Notes under the pieces: model-generated
Told to the model about the DNA's origin: nothing
Database searches by the model: none
What the model saw: the letters and a program-made list of their open reading frames with translations, nothing else
In this document: piece after piece, positions 8,582 to 17,229 of the stretch
Layout: every line of letters begins with the position of its first letter
Position numbering within the stretch: the first letter of the stretch is position 1
Made by a program: the position numbers and the translations under genes
Origin: Pseudomonas sp.
GTDB taxonomy: Bacteria > Pseudomonadota > Gammaproteobacteria > Pseudomonadales > Pseudomonadaceae
DNA length: 64,000 nt
NCBI RefSeq assembly: GCF_030698175.1
Contig: NZ_JAUYNT010000006.1
Span: 62,001-126,000, forward strand
Direction of reading: 5' to 3'

Positions 8582-8638
8582 CCTAGGTGAATAATCAATT
8601 CACCTAGGTAGACGCAGTGGTGGTTTGGATCGGGTTAA
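8582..8638 (-). promoter_or_regulatory. Possible ECF-type promoter followed by a palindrome overlapping the ribosome site
   Basis: Read on the minus strand, TTAACCC (8638-8632) lies 17 bases before CGTCTA (8614-8609). AACC-type -35 and CGTC-type -10 elements are typical of ECF promoters. Directly downstream, CCTAGGTGAA (8582-8591) and TTCACCTAGG (8599-8608) form a perfect 10-bp inverted repeat. Its inner edge overlaps the AGGAG ribosome site (8580-8584) of the vWA gene. It could be an operator, or an RNA hairpin that hides the ribosome site. The promoter assignment is inferred; the palindrome is seen. Confidence 0.4.
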
Positions 8639-8685
8639 GCCTGGATAAATAAAATATTCGGCGTTGCTGGCGACGCCTTGGCTAT

Positions 8686-9996
8686 TCACCAGCACGCCTG
8701 TTGCCGCGGCTCAATAACCGGCTGCACTGGCAAGCCAGGCCTATCGGCATTTAACAAAAGATCATTATCCAGATCGAACGGCAACACCCACAGCTGCATT
8801 TCCTCGCCGTAATCGAAGGCTGGCAAGGCCTGCTGCAAACCGGACCAACAGGGATAAATCAATACCAGCTTGGGCGCGCCCTGCGTCTCGCGGTACTTAT
8901 GACCGTAAGCAAACAACTGATAAAAGTCGCTTTGGCTAAGCCAGTAGTTCTTCTCACGCTGCCTGGAATCCAAGCGTTTCCACTTGGTGTCCAGGATCCA
9001 GCGTTGTGGCCCTGCATCGATTAACAGATCCGGTTTCAGACGAAATATCCGTTCCTTGCCGTGCGCGCACAAATACTCGCTGGCCGCTTGTGGCTTGAGC
9101 GTAGCCCCCGGCAGTAGTTGCCCACGCAGCCAGCCCTCCACATAGCGCTCGAAGAGCTTTTCCATCGGGAATAACAGACTCATGCCCTGCCACTCACCGG
9201 CCACGGCAATCGGCATTTTCCGGTCAAGGATTAGCTCGCACCAGGGTTTGATCGCTTGATAGTGGGCCATCAGCCGATCACGGCTCCAGGCCCGCAGGTC
9301 CGCTGGCACCTGTCGGCTAGCTGGCACTTCGGCCAACAGTGAACGCAATTCATTGGCCAAGCGCCAATTAGCGGCGTCCTGAGTGGCGTTAGCCACCTGC
9401 GTCAGCGCCAATTTAAGCAAGCGGTTCTCGGCCCGATTAGGCAGGAACACATCGTGACGAATCTGGAAGTGATGCTGCCGCCCCGGTGGCTGGCGCATCT
9501 GCGCGACCACGTTGAGTTGCCCGCGCTGAAAGCGCTGCTCTTGCTCGACACGCTGATAGTCGAAGCGGATGCCACGCTTCACCAGATGGTCCAACTCACT
9601 GAGGAACTGCCCCATCACCCACTCAGTCAGTGGCGCATCGAACAGCTCCAATCCGGCCACCGAAACCTGGCGTGGCTTGAGCGATAGCGCTGCCTGGATC
9701 AACTTGCGCAGCAATGCCCGACTCTGTTTTACGCAATCGTCCTGCTCAACATGCTTGGGAAGAATCTCTAGCCGCGTGCCACAGGGCGTTTCCAGCACGC
9801 CCACATAGCTATCCCACTTCAACGAGCGACGCCCCTCTACCTGCAACAGCGTGGCGCCGTTGCGGTTAAAGCTGGCACTTAGCTCGCACAGCCAGTCGAA
9901 GGCAGTTTCGGAGATGCAGGCGCAATCCAAATTACCCGCCGGCACCTTGCTGGTGGTCAGCTGTGCGTACTCGCGAATGGTTACCGAAGTGATCAA
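8686..9996 (-). CDS. mcrC: McrC-like nuclease subunit of a type IV (McrBC) restriction system
   Basis: This 436-residue protein is the partner of the McrB GTPase/ATPase encoded just upstream. The N-terminal half has the McrC recognition region (TRLEILPKHVEQ, then the VAGLELFDAPLTEWV segment). The C-terminal half has a PD-(D/E)xK-type core, with RLKPDLLIDAG followed by WILDTKWKRLD near residues 320-345, supplying the Asp, Asp and Lys needed for cleavage. Its start is TTG in a TTGA overlap with the mcrB stop, so translation is probably coupled. McrBC complexes translocate on and cut DNA carrying modified cytosine. Modification specificity cannot be read here. Confidence 0.88.
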   Translation of the reverse strand: MITSVTIREYAQLTTSKVPAGNLDCACISETAFDWLCELSASFNRNGATLLQVEGRRSLKWDSYVGVLETPCGTRLEILPKHVEQDDCVKQSRALLRKLIQAALSLKPRQVSVAGLELFDAPLTEWVMGQFLSELDHLVKRGIRFDYQRVEQEQRFQRGQLNVVAQMRQPPGRQHHFQIRHDVFLPNRAENRLLKLALTQVANATQDAANWRLANELRSLLAEVPASRQVPADLRAWSRDRLMAHYQAIKPWCELILDRKMPIAVAGEWQGMSLLFPMEKLFERYVEGWLRGQLLPGATLKPQAASEYLCAHGKERIFRLKPDLLIDAGPQRWILDTKWKRLDSRQREKNYWLSQSDFYQLFAYGHKYRETQGAPKLVLIYPCWSGLQQALPAFDYGEEMQLWVLPFDLDNDLLLNADRPGLPVQPVIEPRQQACW

Positions 9997-12335
9997 TCCT
10001 CAGGCTCCGCACTGGCGGCATCATCACTGGTCACAGCTTGCGCTTCGGGCGTGGCGGCAATGATCCCGGCATAGGCACTAGCCCGCGTGAAGGCGTCAGG
10101 CCGCACTCGCCAAATCCCGCCCTGCACGCCAGTCACGGTACTGCCAAACAAGCTTCTCAAGTCAGGCTTGGCTTGCTCGACAAAACGATCAGCCGGGGAT
10201 TTACGATGGTCGTTCAACACCCACTGAATACGCTGCCAATCCTCGAAGAAATACTCCTGCAACAACGGCAGAATCTGGTTACGGAAGATCGACTCCAGCC
10301 GCTCCAGGCTTGGCTCAGTCATGAGCGGAATAAAGTAGGCATGGCCCAGACAGTGATCGCGATCCAGCAGCACCTCAATGCGCTGGTTCATCACCTCCAG
10401 CAGCTTGCCAATATTGATACCCTCCACCAACACGCCTTTGAGCAGTTGGTGATCGGGCAACATTTCTTTGAAGGTAAAGCGCCGACGCAAGGCGATATCC
10501 AATCCAGCAAGCGAGCGGTCAGCGGTGTTCATGGTGCCGATCAAGTAGACGTTGGACGGCACGCTGAAGGGCTTCTTCGAATAGGGTAATTCGACGCTTA
10601 ATGCTTCGTCCGCCCCTTCCCGCTTGGATGTTTCGATCAAGGTGATCAGCTCGCCGAAAATGCGCGATACGTTACCCCGATTGATCTCATCAATAATCAG
10701 CACATGGGGTTTACGCTTACCGTCGGCGGTCACCAACGGCTGCACAGGTTTGACACCTTGCTTTTCTAGGTAGCTGAGTAGATCCGCCCAGCCGAAGCGA
10801 GACATGGAATAGACCGTCTTCAGGGTGAATTGACGGTTGTCGTTTAGTGGCAGGATCGACTGCTTGACGTCGCGGTATAGCCATTTCACCGAGCGAACAT
10901 GCTGGTAGTGGCTGACAACGTCGTCGGGTACCGTCTCTTCATAGCGATAGTCACTGGTGACCACCCCCACCGCACCAATCTGATCAGCAGAATGGATGCA
11001 GAGCAAAATGTCACCAATCACCATTTCCTCAGCGAAATAGTTCAGAGTGCCCTTATCGCCCGTACCAAGCTGCTGGTAGTAAGTATTCTGCTCTGGGGCC
11101 AGTCGCAGGTCTCCCGTCTCACCCCACCCAACCCGCGCCTCGCCGTGCTCCAGGCAGTAGCTCTTAGTCGGCGAACTGCCCGTACCATTAATAGACATTT
11201 TCCAAATACGCGGATTGCTGCGAATGCCACTGTCCGCCTGAACGCCCTCGGTACGCGCAGCATCGCACAGGCGCTTGAACACACCCGGTTCGACCTTGTA
11301 CTCGAGTTGCTTGCTCTCATCGTCGCTTTCGGCCCGCAACCCCTCGACAAAGTCCTCATAGCTGAAGCTCTGGTGAAAGGTCACAAAGCGAACCTGCCCT
11401 GCCGTGGCCAACTTATCGAAACGCTCCTTTAAGGCTTTACGGTTCTTGCGCTGGGCCGTCAGCCACTGCGGATCAAGAATTTCTAGCGCCGCCTCAATGG
11501 TGGCGTAGGTTTTACCGGTGCCCGGTGGGCCAAAGAGGATCTGATTGAGCGCAGGCGTCTGTTCGCGCATCGGTAACTCCCTTGCCGCGCTGCCTTCTAC
11601 GGCATCGTCGTCTGACGGCTGATCCTTGATGGGGGCCAGCCCCAGCTCCCGGTTATATAGCCCGCGCATAAAGCCGTAGGGGCTGAGGTTGGGAATGCTT
11701 TCGCGGGCCAATGCGTAGTACTCGCGCAACTTGAGCATGCGCGCCACCGGCTGGCCATTCGCCGGTATCTCAGCGTTAGGGCAGCCCAGCACGCTGAGAA
11801 AATGCGTCAGATGGGCAGAGGATGAAATCGGCAGGGTATCTGCTGGGTGATAGCACGACAGCAAGCGCAGCTTGCGGCCCTCGCCCACGGTGACCCGCGC
11901 CTCGACCTCGGCACGCTGATAAATGGCCTGGTCGTCATCCACCCACAGCATGTCGGCAGGGTCGGCAGCCGCAATGGCGCTTTGGATCTTCAGGGTGTAA
12001 CGCAGTGCCTGCTCATCGCTGAGGTCAGCCAGTCGCTGACTCTTGTACAGGCTGCCATCGGCCTGAAAGTACAGGATGTGCCCCTTCGCAGTACCCGGCA
12101 TATAGCGGCCAAGCACTTCCTCCAAGCCACGCTCGATCCACCAGCAGAACGACGTCTTATCGCCTTTGCCGACGCAGTACTGCTCCAGGCTCAACTGGGG
12201 CAACTGCGCCAGCGGAAAAGCCTGAATAAAACGCTGGTAGTCATCGGAGCTTTCACTTTTTAAACAAGCCGCCTCACCTTGGCTCTGTAAATGGGCCAGC
12301 AGGCGCTTGAAATTGTCATTTTGGGGCAGCGTCAT
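9993..12335 (-). CDS. mcrB: McrB-like AAA+ NTPase with an inserted PUA/EVE-like domain
   Basis: The protein has 780 residues. Residues 1-235 form an N-terminal domain that I cannot assign. The AAA+ motor has Walker A GPPGTGKT at 269-276, Walker B HVLIIDEINRGN at about 544-555 and the McrB signature GTMNTADRS at 600-608, followed by the arginine-rich IALRRRF. Between Walker A and Walker B, residues about 375-495 look like a PUA-fold EVE-type reader: RIWKMSIN, ARVGWGETGDL, EEMVIGDILLCIHS, AVGVVTSDYRYEE and VRSVKWL. EVE-type domains bind modified bases, so this may set target choice; that is inference. The ATG overlaps the stop of an upstream remnant frame by four bases. Confidence 0.9.
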   Translation of the reverse strand: MTLPQNDNFKRLLAHLQSQGEAACLKSESSDDYQRFIQAFPLAQLPQLSLEQYCVGKGDKTSFCWWIERGLEEVLGRYMPGTAKGHILYFQADGSLYKSQRLADLSDEQALRYTLKIQSAIAAADPADMLWVDDDQAIYQRAEVEARVTVGEGRKLRLLSCYHPADTLPISSSAHLTHFLSVLGCPNAEIPANGQPVARMLKLREYYALARESIPNLSPYGFMRGLYNRELGLAPIKDQPSDDDAVEGSAARELPMREQTPALNQILFGPPGTGKTYATIEAALEILDPQWLTAQRKNRKALKERFDKLATAGQVRFVTFHQSFSYEDFVEGLRAESDDESKQLEYKVEPGVFKRLCDAARTEGVQADSGIRSNPRIWKMSINGTGSSPTKSYCLEHGEARVGWGETGDLRLAPEQNTYYQQLGTGDKGTLNYFAEEMVIGDILLCIHSADQIGAVGVVTSDYRYEETVPDDVVSHYQHVRSVKWLYRDVKQSILPLNDNRQFTLKTVYSMSRFGWADLLSYLEKQGVKPVQPLVTADGKRKPHVLIIDEINRGNVSRIFGELITLIETSKREGADEALSVELPYSKKPFSVPSNVYLIGTMNTADRSLAGLDIALRRRFTFKEMLPDHQLLKGVLVEGINIGKLLEVMNQRIEVLLDRDHCLGHAYFIPLMTEPSLERLESIFRNQILPLLQEYFFEDWQRIQWVLNDHRKSPADRFVEQAKPDLRSLFGSTVTGVQGGIWRVRPDAFTRASAYAGIIAATPEAQAVTSDDAASAEPED

Positions 12336-12454
12336 AGGGTCTCCGCAACCAGCACTTCAGCTTCCGGCAGGCGCAGCTGGCCGGAGAGGTAGTTAAGAAA
12401 AATCCGCCCGAGCACGGTGTGTTTGTACTCGGAGGAATCTATGTGGCGCGCATT
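12332..12454 (-). pseudogene. Remnant of a deleted type I restriction system: HsdM fragment joined to HsdS tail
   Basis: Forty open codons without a start codon end in TGA, which overlaps the ATG of mcrB by four bases. The first part, SSEYKHTVLGRIFL, matches the well-known N-terminal segment of HsdM methylases (SEYKHxVLGLIFLKYI). The second part, SGQLRLPEAEVLV, matches the usual C-terminus of HsdS specificity subunits (LISGQLRLPEAE). Both run in one frame, as an in-frame deletion from early hsdM to the end of hsdS would leave. The bases upstream (12455-12711) hold a nine-G run and no credible gene. Motif matches are from memory. Confidence 0.6.
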
Positions 12455-12711
12455 TTACCGGCGCCGGCCCAGAGTGCTTGCGCTAGATATTGCAGGGTAT
12501 TGCTGGCCTGCGGCCTGGTCGATTCAGCCGTCGACGTGCTGGCCCGATGCGGCGCAGATAACCGGGGACAAACATGGGGGGGGGTAGCTGGCCGGGTAGA
12601 AACCTCTGCGGCGGCCTGGAATGCGAGCGCCGCGCCACCGTCGTCACCCCCGCCCACGGGTAAAGCCAAGCAGCAGCGCTGAGGTTATTTTCACCGCGCC
12701 CGCAGGTGCAA

Positions 12712-14148
12712 CTAAGCGCTATTGGCCGCCGTACACAGCTGGGTCGCCAGCATTCCGAGAGTCATGATGGCCCGCTCAATATCGCGACTCCAGGGCATGC
12801 CACAGCTGAGGCGCAGGCAGTGGTTGAACTGCTCGGTGTTACTGAAGATCTGCCCGGGCACGATGCTGATGCCCTGTTGCAAGGCGCGCACGTGCAGCTC
12901 TTTGCAATTGACCGGCGCCGGCAAACTGAGCCACAAGGTGAAGCCACCATTGGGCCGGGTCATCTGGGTGCCGGGCGGAAAGTGCTGCTGCACCGCCAAC
13001 TGAAAGGCCGTGAGATTCTTGCGATACTCCTGGCGGATATAGCGCAGGTGGCGGTCGTAGCCGCCATTCTCCAGATACGCCGCCACGCCCATCTGCGTCA
13101 CGCTGCAGGCCGAGTAGGTGCTGAAGGTTTGCAAACGTTGGATCGCCGCCTGGTATTTGCCGGCAATCACCCAACCGATGCGCACCCCCGGCGACAGGGT
13201 TTTTGAGAAGCTCGAGCAGTACACCACCCGCCCTTGAGTATCCAAGGCTTTCAGGGCGCGGCTTGCGCCTGGCTCGAACATCAGCTCGCCGTAGATATCG
13301 TCCTCGATAATCTGCAGGTCATGGCGCGCCGCCAGTTGCAGCAACTCGCGCTGCCGCGCCTCGGGCAAGGTGCCGCCCATTGGGTTGCTGCCCCGGGCGG
13401 TAAACACCAAGGCCTTGATCGGCCACTGGCTGGCCGCCAACTGCAAGGCTTCCAGGCTGATGCCGGTGTTGGCGTCGCTGGGGATTTCGATGACCTTCAG
13501 GCCGAGCAAGTCGGCGACTTGCAGCAAGCCGTAGTAGGTCGGCGACTCGACGGCGATCAGATCGCCGGGCTGAGTCATCACCCGCAAGGCCATGTGCACC
13601 GCATCGGTACAGCCGTGGGTAATCACCACCTCATCCGGCGCCACCAGCACGCCGGCATCGCGCATGCGAATCGCCACCTGCCGGCGCAGCGGCTCGTAGC
13701 CCGGGCTGAACATATAGCCAAAGGCCTCGGCGGCATGGAAACGGGTGACCTTGGCGACCTGCTGCTGCAACGCCCGCACCGGCAAATAACTGGCATGCGG
13801 CACCGCCGCGCCCAGGGGCAACACGCCTTCGCGACGCGATTCGTGCAGAACCTGATTGATGATGCTACTGCGCGTCACCAGCGCCGGCCCTTCGACCCGG
13901 GCAATGGCTGGGGTGGCAGCGGTCAATGCGGCGCTCTGATGGACATAAAAACCCGACTGCGGCCGCGCCCGGATCAGCCCCTGATCTTCCAGGTTGGCGT
14001 AGGCCTGGAGCACGGTGGCATGGCTGACGCTCATCTGCGCACTGAGCTTGCGCACCGACGGCACCCGCTCACCGGGCCGATAAACGCCCAGGCGTATGTC
14101 CTCGGCCAATTGTTGGGCGATGCGTTGATACAGCAATAAGTTAGTCAT
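12712..14148 (-). CDS. MocR-type regulator: GntR winged helix fused to a PLP aminotransferase fold
   Basis: Starting at the ATG at 14148 (MTNLLLYQRIAQQ) the protein has 478 residues; an in-frame start nine codons upstream lacks support. Residues 5-75 are a GntR-type winged helix (GVYRPGERVPSVRKLSAQ, then VSHATVLQAYANLEDQGLI). After a linker comes a fold-type I aminotransferase domain with ITHGCTDAVHMALRV, DDIYGELMFEPG and the PLP-lysine motif SSFSKTLSPGVRIGW. Members sense PLP or amino-acid derivatives and control neighbouring or distant genes; the target here is unknown. It stands alone. Confidence 0.88.
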   Translation of the reverse strand: MTNLLLYQRIAQQLAEDIRLGVYRPGERVPSVRKLSAQMSVSHATVLQAYANLEDQGLIRARPQSGFYVHQSAALTAATPAIARVEGPALVTRSSIINQVLHESRREGVLPLGAAVPHASYLPVRALQQQVAKVTRFHAAEAFGYMFSPGYEPLRRQVAIRMRDAGVLVAPDEVVITHGCTDAVHMALRVMTQPGDLIAVESPTYYGLLQVADLLGLKVIEIPSDANTGISLEALQLAASQWPIKALVFTARGSNPMGGTLPEARQRELLQLAARHDLQIIEDDIYGELMFEPGASRALKALDTQGRVVYCSSFSKTLSPGVRIGWVIAGKYQAAIQRLQTFSTYSACSVTQMGVAAYLENGGYDRHLRYIRQEYRKNLTAFQLAVQQHFPPGTQMTRPNGGFTLWLSLPAPVNCKELHVRALQQGISIVPGQIFSNTEQFNHCLRLSCGMPWSRDIERAIMTLGMLATQLCTAANSA

Positions 14149-14269
14149 GCTGGCGAGTCCGTGACGTTGAACCATTACAGTAGCAAAGCCACCAGAAATT
14201 GCACCGGCACAGTTTTAACTGATCTGGCCAATACAGTACAAATCCAGGCAGGTGCTTGGCGCAGACAAC

Positions 14270-14303
14270 AAAAAGCCCCGGTGCTTGCAGCAACCAGGGC
14301 TTT
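14270..14303 (-). terminator. Rho-independent terminator after the OmpA-family operon
   Basis: On the minus strand, AAAGCCCTGGT and ACCGGGGCTTT pair around a ten-base loop with one mismatch and are followed by a T-rich stretch. It lies just beyond the stop codon at 14318. Confidence 0.75.
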
Positions 14304-14317
14304 CTTGGGCGGAGGTC

Positions 14318-15130
14318 TTAGCGAGCCGGGCTTAAGTTGCCTTGCTCATCGGAGAAGACAATTTCAACCCGGCGATTTTGCTCGCGACCACGCCGTGAGG
14401 CGTTTTCGGCCAGCGGGTAAGCCTCGCCGTAGCCTTGCACCTGCAGGCGCTTCTTATCTATCCCTAAGTCCTCCAGCACATTGGCGACCTCTTGGGCGCG
14501 CTCAACACTCAGCAGCAGGTTTTGCGCCTGGGTGCCTTGGTTATCGGCGTAACCTTCGATCCGCACAATCCGCCGCGGGTTGAGTTGCAGAAACTGCACC
14601 AATTTCAGCAGGGTGCGATTGGCCGTGGCATTCAGATTGGCTTGCGCGGGCTCAAACAGCACGTCGTTCAGGGTCATCACCAAGCCGCGATCGACCTGAG
14701 TGCGGGTCAGGCTGACCATTTGCTCATCCTGCGCCTGACCTTGTTGCTGCACGCTGAGCAACTTGGCGTCGCGCAACGCTTGCTGCAGGCGCTGACGCTC
14801 GTGCTCAAGTTTGCCCAGGCGCTCTTGGTTAACCATCAACAGGCTGTGCTCGCTGGCAATCTGACTGAAGCGCAGACTCAGGTAGGCGTAGTGGCTCACA
14901 TCGGCGCTGCTGCCCCAATAACCAGAAAACCCCTCGGCGCGGGTCAAGGACTCACCGGCCCGTACCACATCCAGAGGGGCGCTGCGCAGCACTTGCGGAT
15001 CATGTTTGACCTTCTGAAAGCTGACCCGGGCGGCGGCCAGCTCTTGCTCGCTAAGCGCGGAACCGGCGCAACCAGCCAGCAGCGCCAAGACCAACAGCGC
15101 AGCCGTGGGGCGATAGTTAAGGCGCTTCAT
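14318..15130 (-). CDS. OmpA-family lipoprotein with N-terminal DUF4398-like region
   Basis: The protein has 270 residues. A lipoprotein signal ends in ALLAGC (Cys21). The middle part is helical (HERQRLQQALRDAKLLSV) and resembles the DUF4398 family, like the next gene. The C-terminal 120 residues are a classical OmpA peptidoglycan-binding domain (NDVLFEPAQANLNATA, RIEGYADNQGTQAQNLLLS, RVEIVFSD). The Asp and Arg of the last motif are the diaminopimelate ligands. It should link the outer membrane to the cell wall. Its ATG overlaps the upstream stop by four bases, so it is coupled to the DUF4398 lipoprotein. Confidence 0.88.
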   Translation of the reverse strand: MKRLNYRPTAALLVLALLAGCAGSALSEQELAAARVSFQKVKHDPQVLRSAPLDVVRAGESLTRAEGFSGYWGSSADVSHYAYLSLRFSQIASEHSLLMVNQERLGKLEHERQRLQQALRDAKLLSVQQQGQAQDEQMVSLTRTQVDRGLVMTLNDVLFEPAQANLNATANRTLLKLVQFLQLNPRRIVRIEGYADNQGTQAQNLLLSVERAQEVANVLEDLGIDKKRLQVQGYGEAYPLAENASRRGREQNRRVEIVFSDEQGNLSPAR

Positions 15131-15480
15131 TGCAGATCTCCCAACTGCTTGCGCAGCCGCGTGATGCGCGCATTCAGGGCGCTCAACTGTTCCTGACTCT
15201 TGCCCGTCAGCACCTGCGCCTCAGCCAGGCGAGCGTCCAGTTCGGCCTGCTCGGCCAGCAACCGGGCACGTTTGTAATCCTCTTCGGGCATGTTCTTCTG
15301 CGCCAGGGCAAATTTTTGCTCGGCCAGCCGCATGTCCACCAACAGCTCAGTGGCGCCGACTGCACGGGCCTGCAGCAGGGCTTGTTCGGTTAGGCGCAGC
15401 TGTTCAGTCGGCGCCGGATCGCTGGCGCAACCGGCCAGTGCCAGCAGTGCTGCAAAGATGCAAAAAACACGATTATTCAC
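15127..15480 (-). CDS. DUF4398 lipoprotein
   Basis: The protein has 117 residues. It starts at GTG 15480, supported by a strong AGGAAGG ribosome site five bases away. The signal peptide ends in LLALAGC (Cys18). The mature part is one long amphipathic, Ala/Glu/Arg-rich helix (VDMRLAEQKFALAQ, RARLLAEQAELDARLAEAQV) that probably forms a coiled coil. It is the middle gene of a three-gene operon with a periplasmic binding-like protein and an OmpA-family lipoprotein, a common pairing in Pseudomonas. The presumed role is in the envelope, as a helper of the OmpA-type partner. Confidence 0.8.
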   Translation of the reverse strand: MNNRVFCIFAALLALAGCASDPAPTEQLRLTEQALLQARAVGATELLVDMRLAEQKFALAQKNMPEEDYKRARLLAEQAELDARLAEAQVLTGKSQEQLSALNARITRLRKQLGDLQ

Positions 15481-15490
15481 ACAAGCCTTC

Positions 15491-16114
15491 CTACTGAGTT
15501 GGGGTGCCCGGCGCCAGCAACACTTGCAGTTGCTGCGCTTGCCAACGGGCCAAATTGCTCTTTAGCAGCGCTTCGAGCAGGCCAGAGGCGCGCAATTCTG
15601 CCATTTTTTTTGCCAACTGTCCGCGTAGCAACGGCGTATTGCACGCCGAGTCACGCCCCAGCGCCAGGTATTGCGCCGGATTCTCGAGCATGGGCGGGGT
15701 GCTGTCCGACTGCGCTCCGGGTACCAGGCTCGCCAGCGGATCAGCGTCAGCCGAAACCTGGCCGCCTGGCCAGACGGGCGGCAGAATAAAATCGTATTGT
15801 TGCGGTTCGGGCAAGCTCAAAAACGCCCCGAGCAGCAGATCGCTGCGACCGCTGCGCACCTCTTGCTGAGCAGCAGCCCAAGAACCGCTATCGAGCAGCT
15901 TGATCTGCACGCCCAATTCACGACTGAGGTGCTTCAGCAAATCGGCATTGGCGCCGAGCAATTGCCGCGGATGCGCAGGATCCTGCCAAAGGTAGGGCGG
16001 CGCTTGCGTATCAGCGGTCGCTACCAGCCGCTCGCAGGGCGTCGCCGCCAACACGGCGAGCGGCCAACAGGCCAGGCTTAGCAGCCAAGCCGCCAGGTAA
16101 CAAGCAACTCGCAT
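15491..16114 (-). CDS. Periplasmic solute-binding-like protein (SBP_bac_3 type)
   Basis: The 207-residue protein has a Sec signal peptide (CYLAAWLLSLACWPLAVLA) and the order of an amino-acid-binding-protein fold: ADTQAPPYLW, LGANADLLKHLSRELGVQIK, VRSGRSDLLLGAF and a C-terminal tail of Gln-rich sequence. It is shorter than transport receptors (about 240-260 residues) and seems to lack part of lobe 2. No permease or ATPase genes lie nearby, so an envelope-sensing or structural role beside the two lipoproteins is as likely as uptake. The next gene starts 11 bases after its stop, and all three probably share a promoter. Confidence 0.72.
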   Translation of the reverse strand: MRVACYLAAWLLSLACWPLAVLAATPCERLVATADTQAPPYLWQDPAHPRQLLGANADLLKHLSRELGVQIKLLDSGSWAAAQQEVRSGRSDLLLGAFLSLPEPQQYDFILPPVWPGGQVSADADPLASLVPGAQSDSTPPMLENPAQYLALGRDSACNTPLLRGQLAKKMAELRASGLLEALLKSNLARWQAQQLQVLLAPGTPTQ

Positions 16115-16226
16115 AAACTCTCTCGACTGAACCTTTGGCTAGGCGCACAGCACGCCCGAGCCTTTGAGCGGGGCTTCATGCTAGCTTAATCGGCTTATCA
16201 ATAACCAATCACCAAAAGGCTGCGTC

Positions 16227-17156
16227 ATGAGAAAACTGCTACTCGCACTCACCCTGATTCTGGCCGCTGCCGGCGGGACCCTCTACCTGTCACCCAGCGC
16301 CTTGCTGGCCACCGCGCAATTTGCCGAACGGCAACTGGCCGGGCTGACGCACAAACAAGTGCAAGTCGGTGACTTCAATATTCACTACTACGAGGGTGGG
16401 CCAAAAGACGCTGAAACCATCCTGATGATTCATGGTTTTGGCGCCGACAAAGACAACTGGCTGCGTTTCTCCCGGCCACTAACCGCCCGTTACCATGTGC
16501 TTGCCCTGGACTTGCCGGGCTTTGGCGAAAGTAGCAAACCCGACGCCAGCTACGACGTTGGCACCCAGACCGAGCGCCTGGCCGCCTTTGCCAAACAACT
16601 GGGCATCCATAAGCTGCACCTGATTGGCAACTCCATGGGCGGCCATATCGCCGCTCTGTATGCCGCCCGCTACCCAGAGCAAGTGCTGAGCGTGGCGCTG
16701 CTGGACAACGCCGGCATCACGGCACCACAGCAAAGCGAACTATTCAAACGTCTTGAGCGGGGCGAGCCGAATCCGCTGCTGGTCAGCCAACCGGAAGACT
16801 TCGAGCGGATGATGAGCTTTCTGTTTGTCGAGCAGCCCAGCCTGCCCGAATCCTTGAAACAGCACTTTGCCCGACGCTCGATAGCCAACCATGAGCTGAA
16901 TCAGAAAATCTTCAGTCAACTGCGCGAACGCTATATCCCATTGGAGCCGGAGCTGGCCAAGATCCAGGTGCCAACTCTGCTGCTCTGGGGCGACCAGGAT
17001 CGTGCCCTGGATGTGTCAAGCATCGAGGTAATGAAACCGCTGCTCAAGCAACCGACCGTGGTGATCATGAAAGACTGCGGCCACGTACCGATGATCGAAC
17101 GCCCGGAAGAAACCGCCGCCCATTACCAAGCCTTTCTCGACAGCAGCAAGAGCTGA
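16227..17156 (+). CDS. plaF: Membrane-anchored alpha/beta hydrolase, PlaF-like phospholipase A
   Basis: The protein has 309 residues. One hydrophobic N-terminal segment (KLLLALTLILAAAGGTLYL) should anchor it in the inner membrane with the enzyme in the periplasm. The alpha/beta-hydrolase features are the oxyanion motif HGFGADKDNW, the nucleophile elbow GNSMGG (Ser136), Asp258 in WGDQD and His286 in DCGHVPMIERPE. These positions agree closely with the triad I recall for P. aeruginosa PlaF (PA2949), a phospholipase A that remodels membrane glycerophospholipids. Its place next to etfA also matches that locus. Exact substrate inferred from the homologue. Confidence 0.85.
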   Translation: MRKLLLALTLILAAAGGTLYLSPSALLATAQFAERQLAGLTHKQVQVGDFNIHYYEGGPKDAETILMIHGFGADKDNWLRFSRPLTARYHVLALDLPGFGESSKPDASYDVGTQTERLAAFAKQLGIHKLHLIGNSMGGHIAALYAARYPEQVLSVALLDNAGITAPQQSELFKRLERGEPNPLLVSQPEDFERMMSFLFVEQPSLPESLKQHFARRSIANHELNQKIFSQLRERYIPLEPELAKIQVPTLLLWGDQDRALDVSSIEVMKPLLKQPTVVIMKDCGHVPMIERPEETAAHYQAFLDSSKS

Positions 17157-17180
17157 TTTTTACCGATAGAAAAAACCGAT

Positions 17181-17210
17181 AAAAAAACCCGCTCAATGAG
17201 CGGGTTTTTT
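17181..17210. terminator. Bidirectional terminator between plaF and etfA
   Basis: AAAAAAACCCGCTC and GAGCGGGTTTTTT pair around a short AAT loop. T-runs are present on both strands, so it can end the rightward plaF transcript and the leftward etfBA transcript. Confidence 0.9.
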
Positions 17211-17229
17211 ATGCGCCGATGAAACTGGC

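Noticed and set aside
12419..12682. 87-codon plus-strand open frame upstream of mcrB
   Set aside because: Starts at an ATG inside the HsdM-like remnant on the other strand and spans the G-run; composition is not protein-like.
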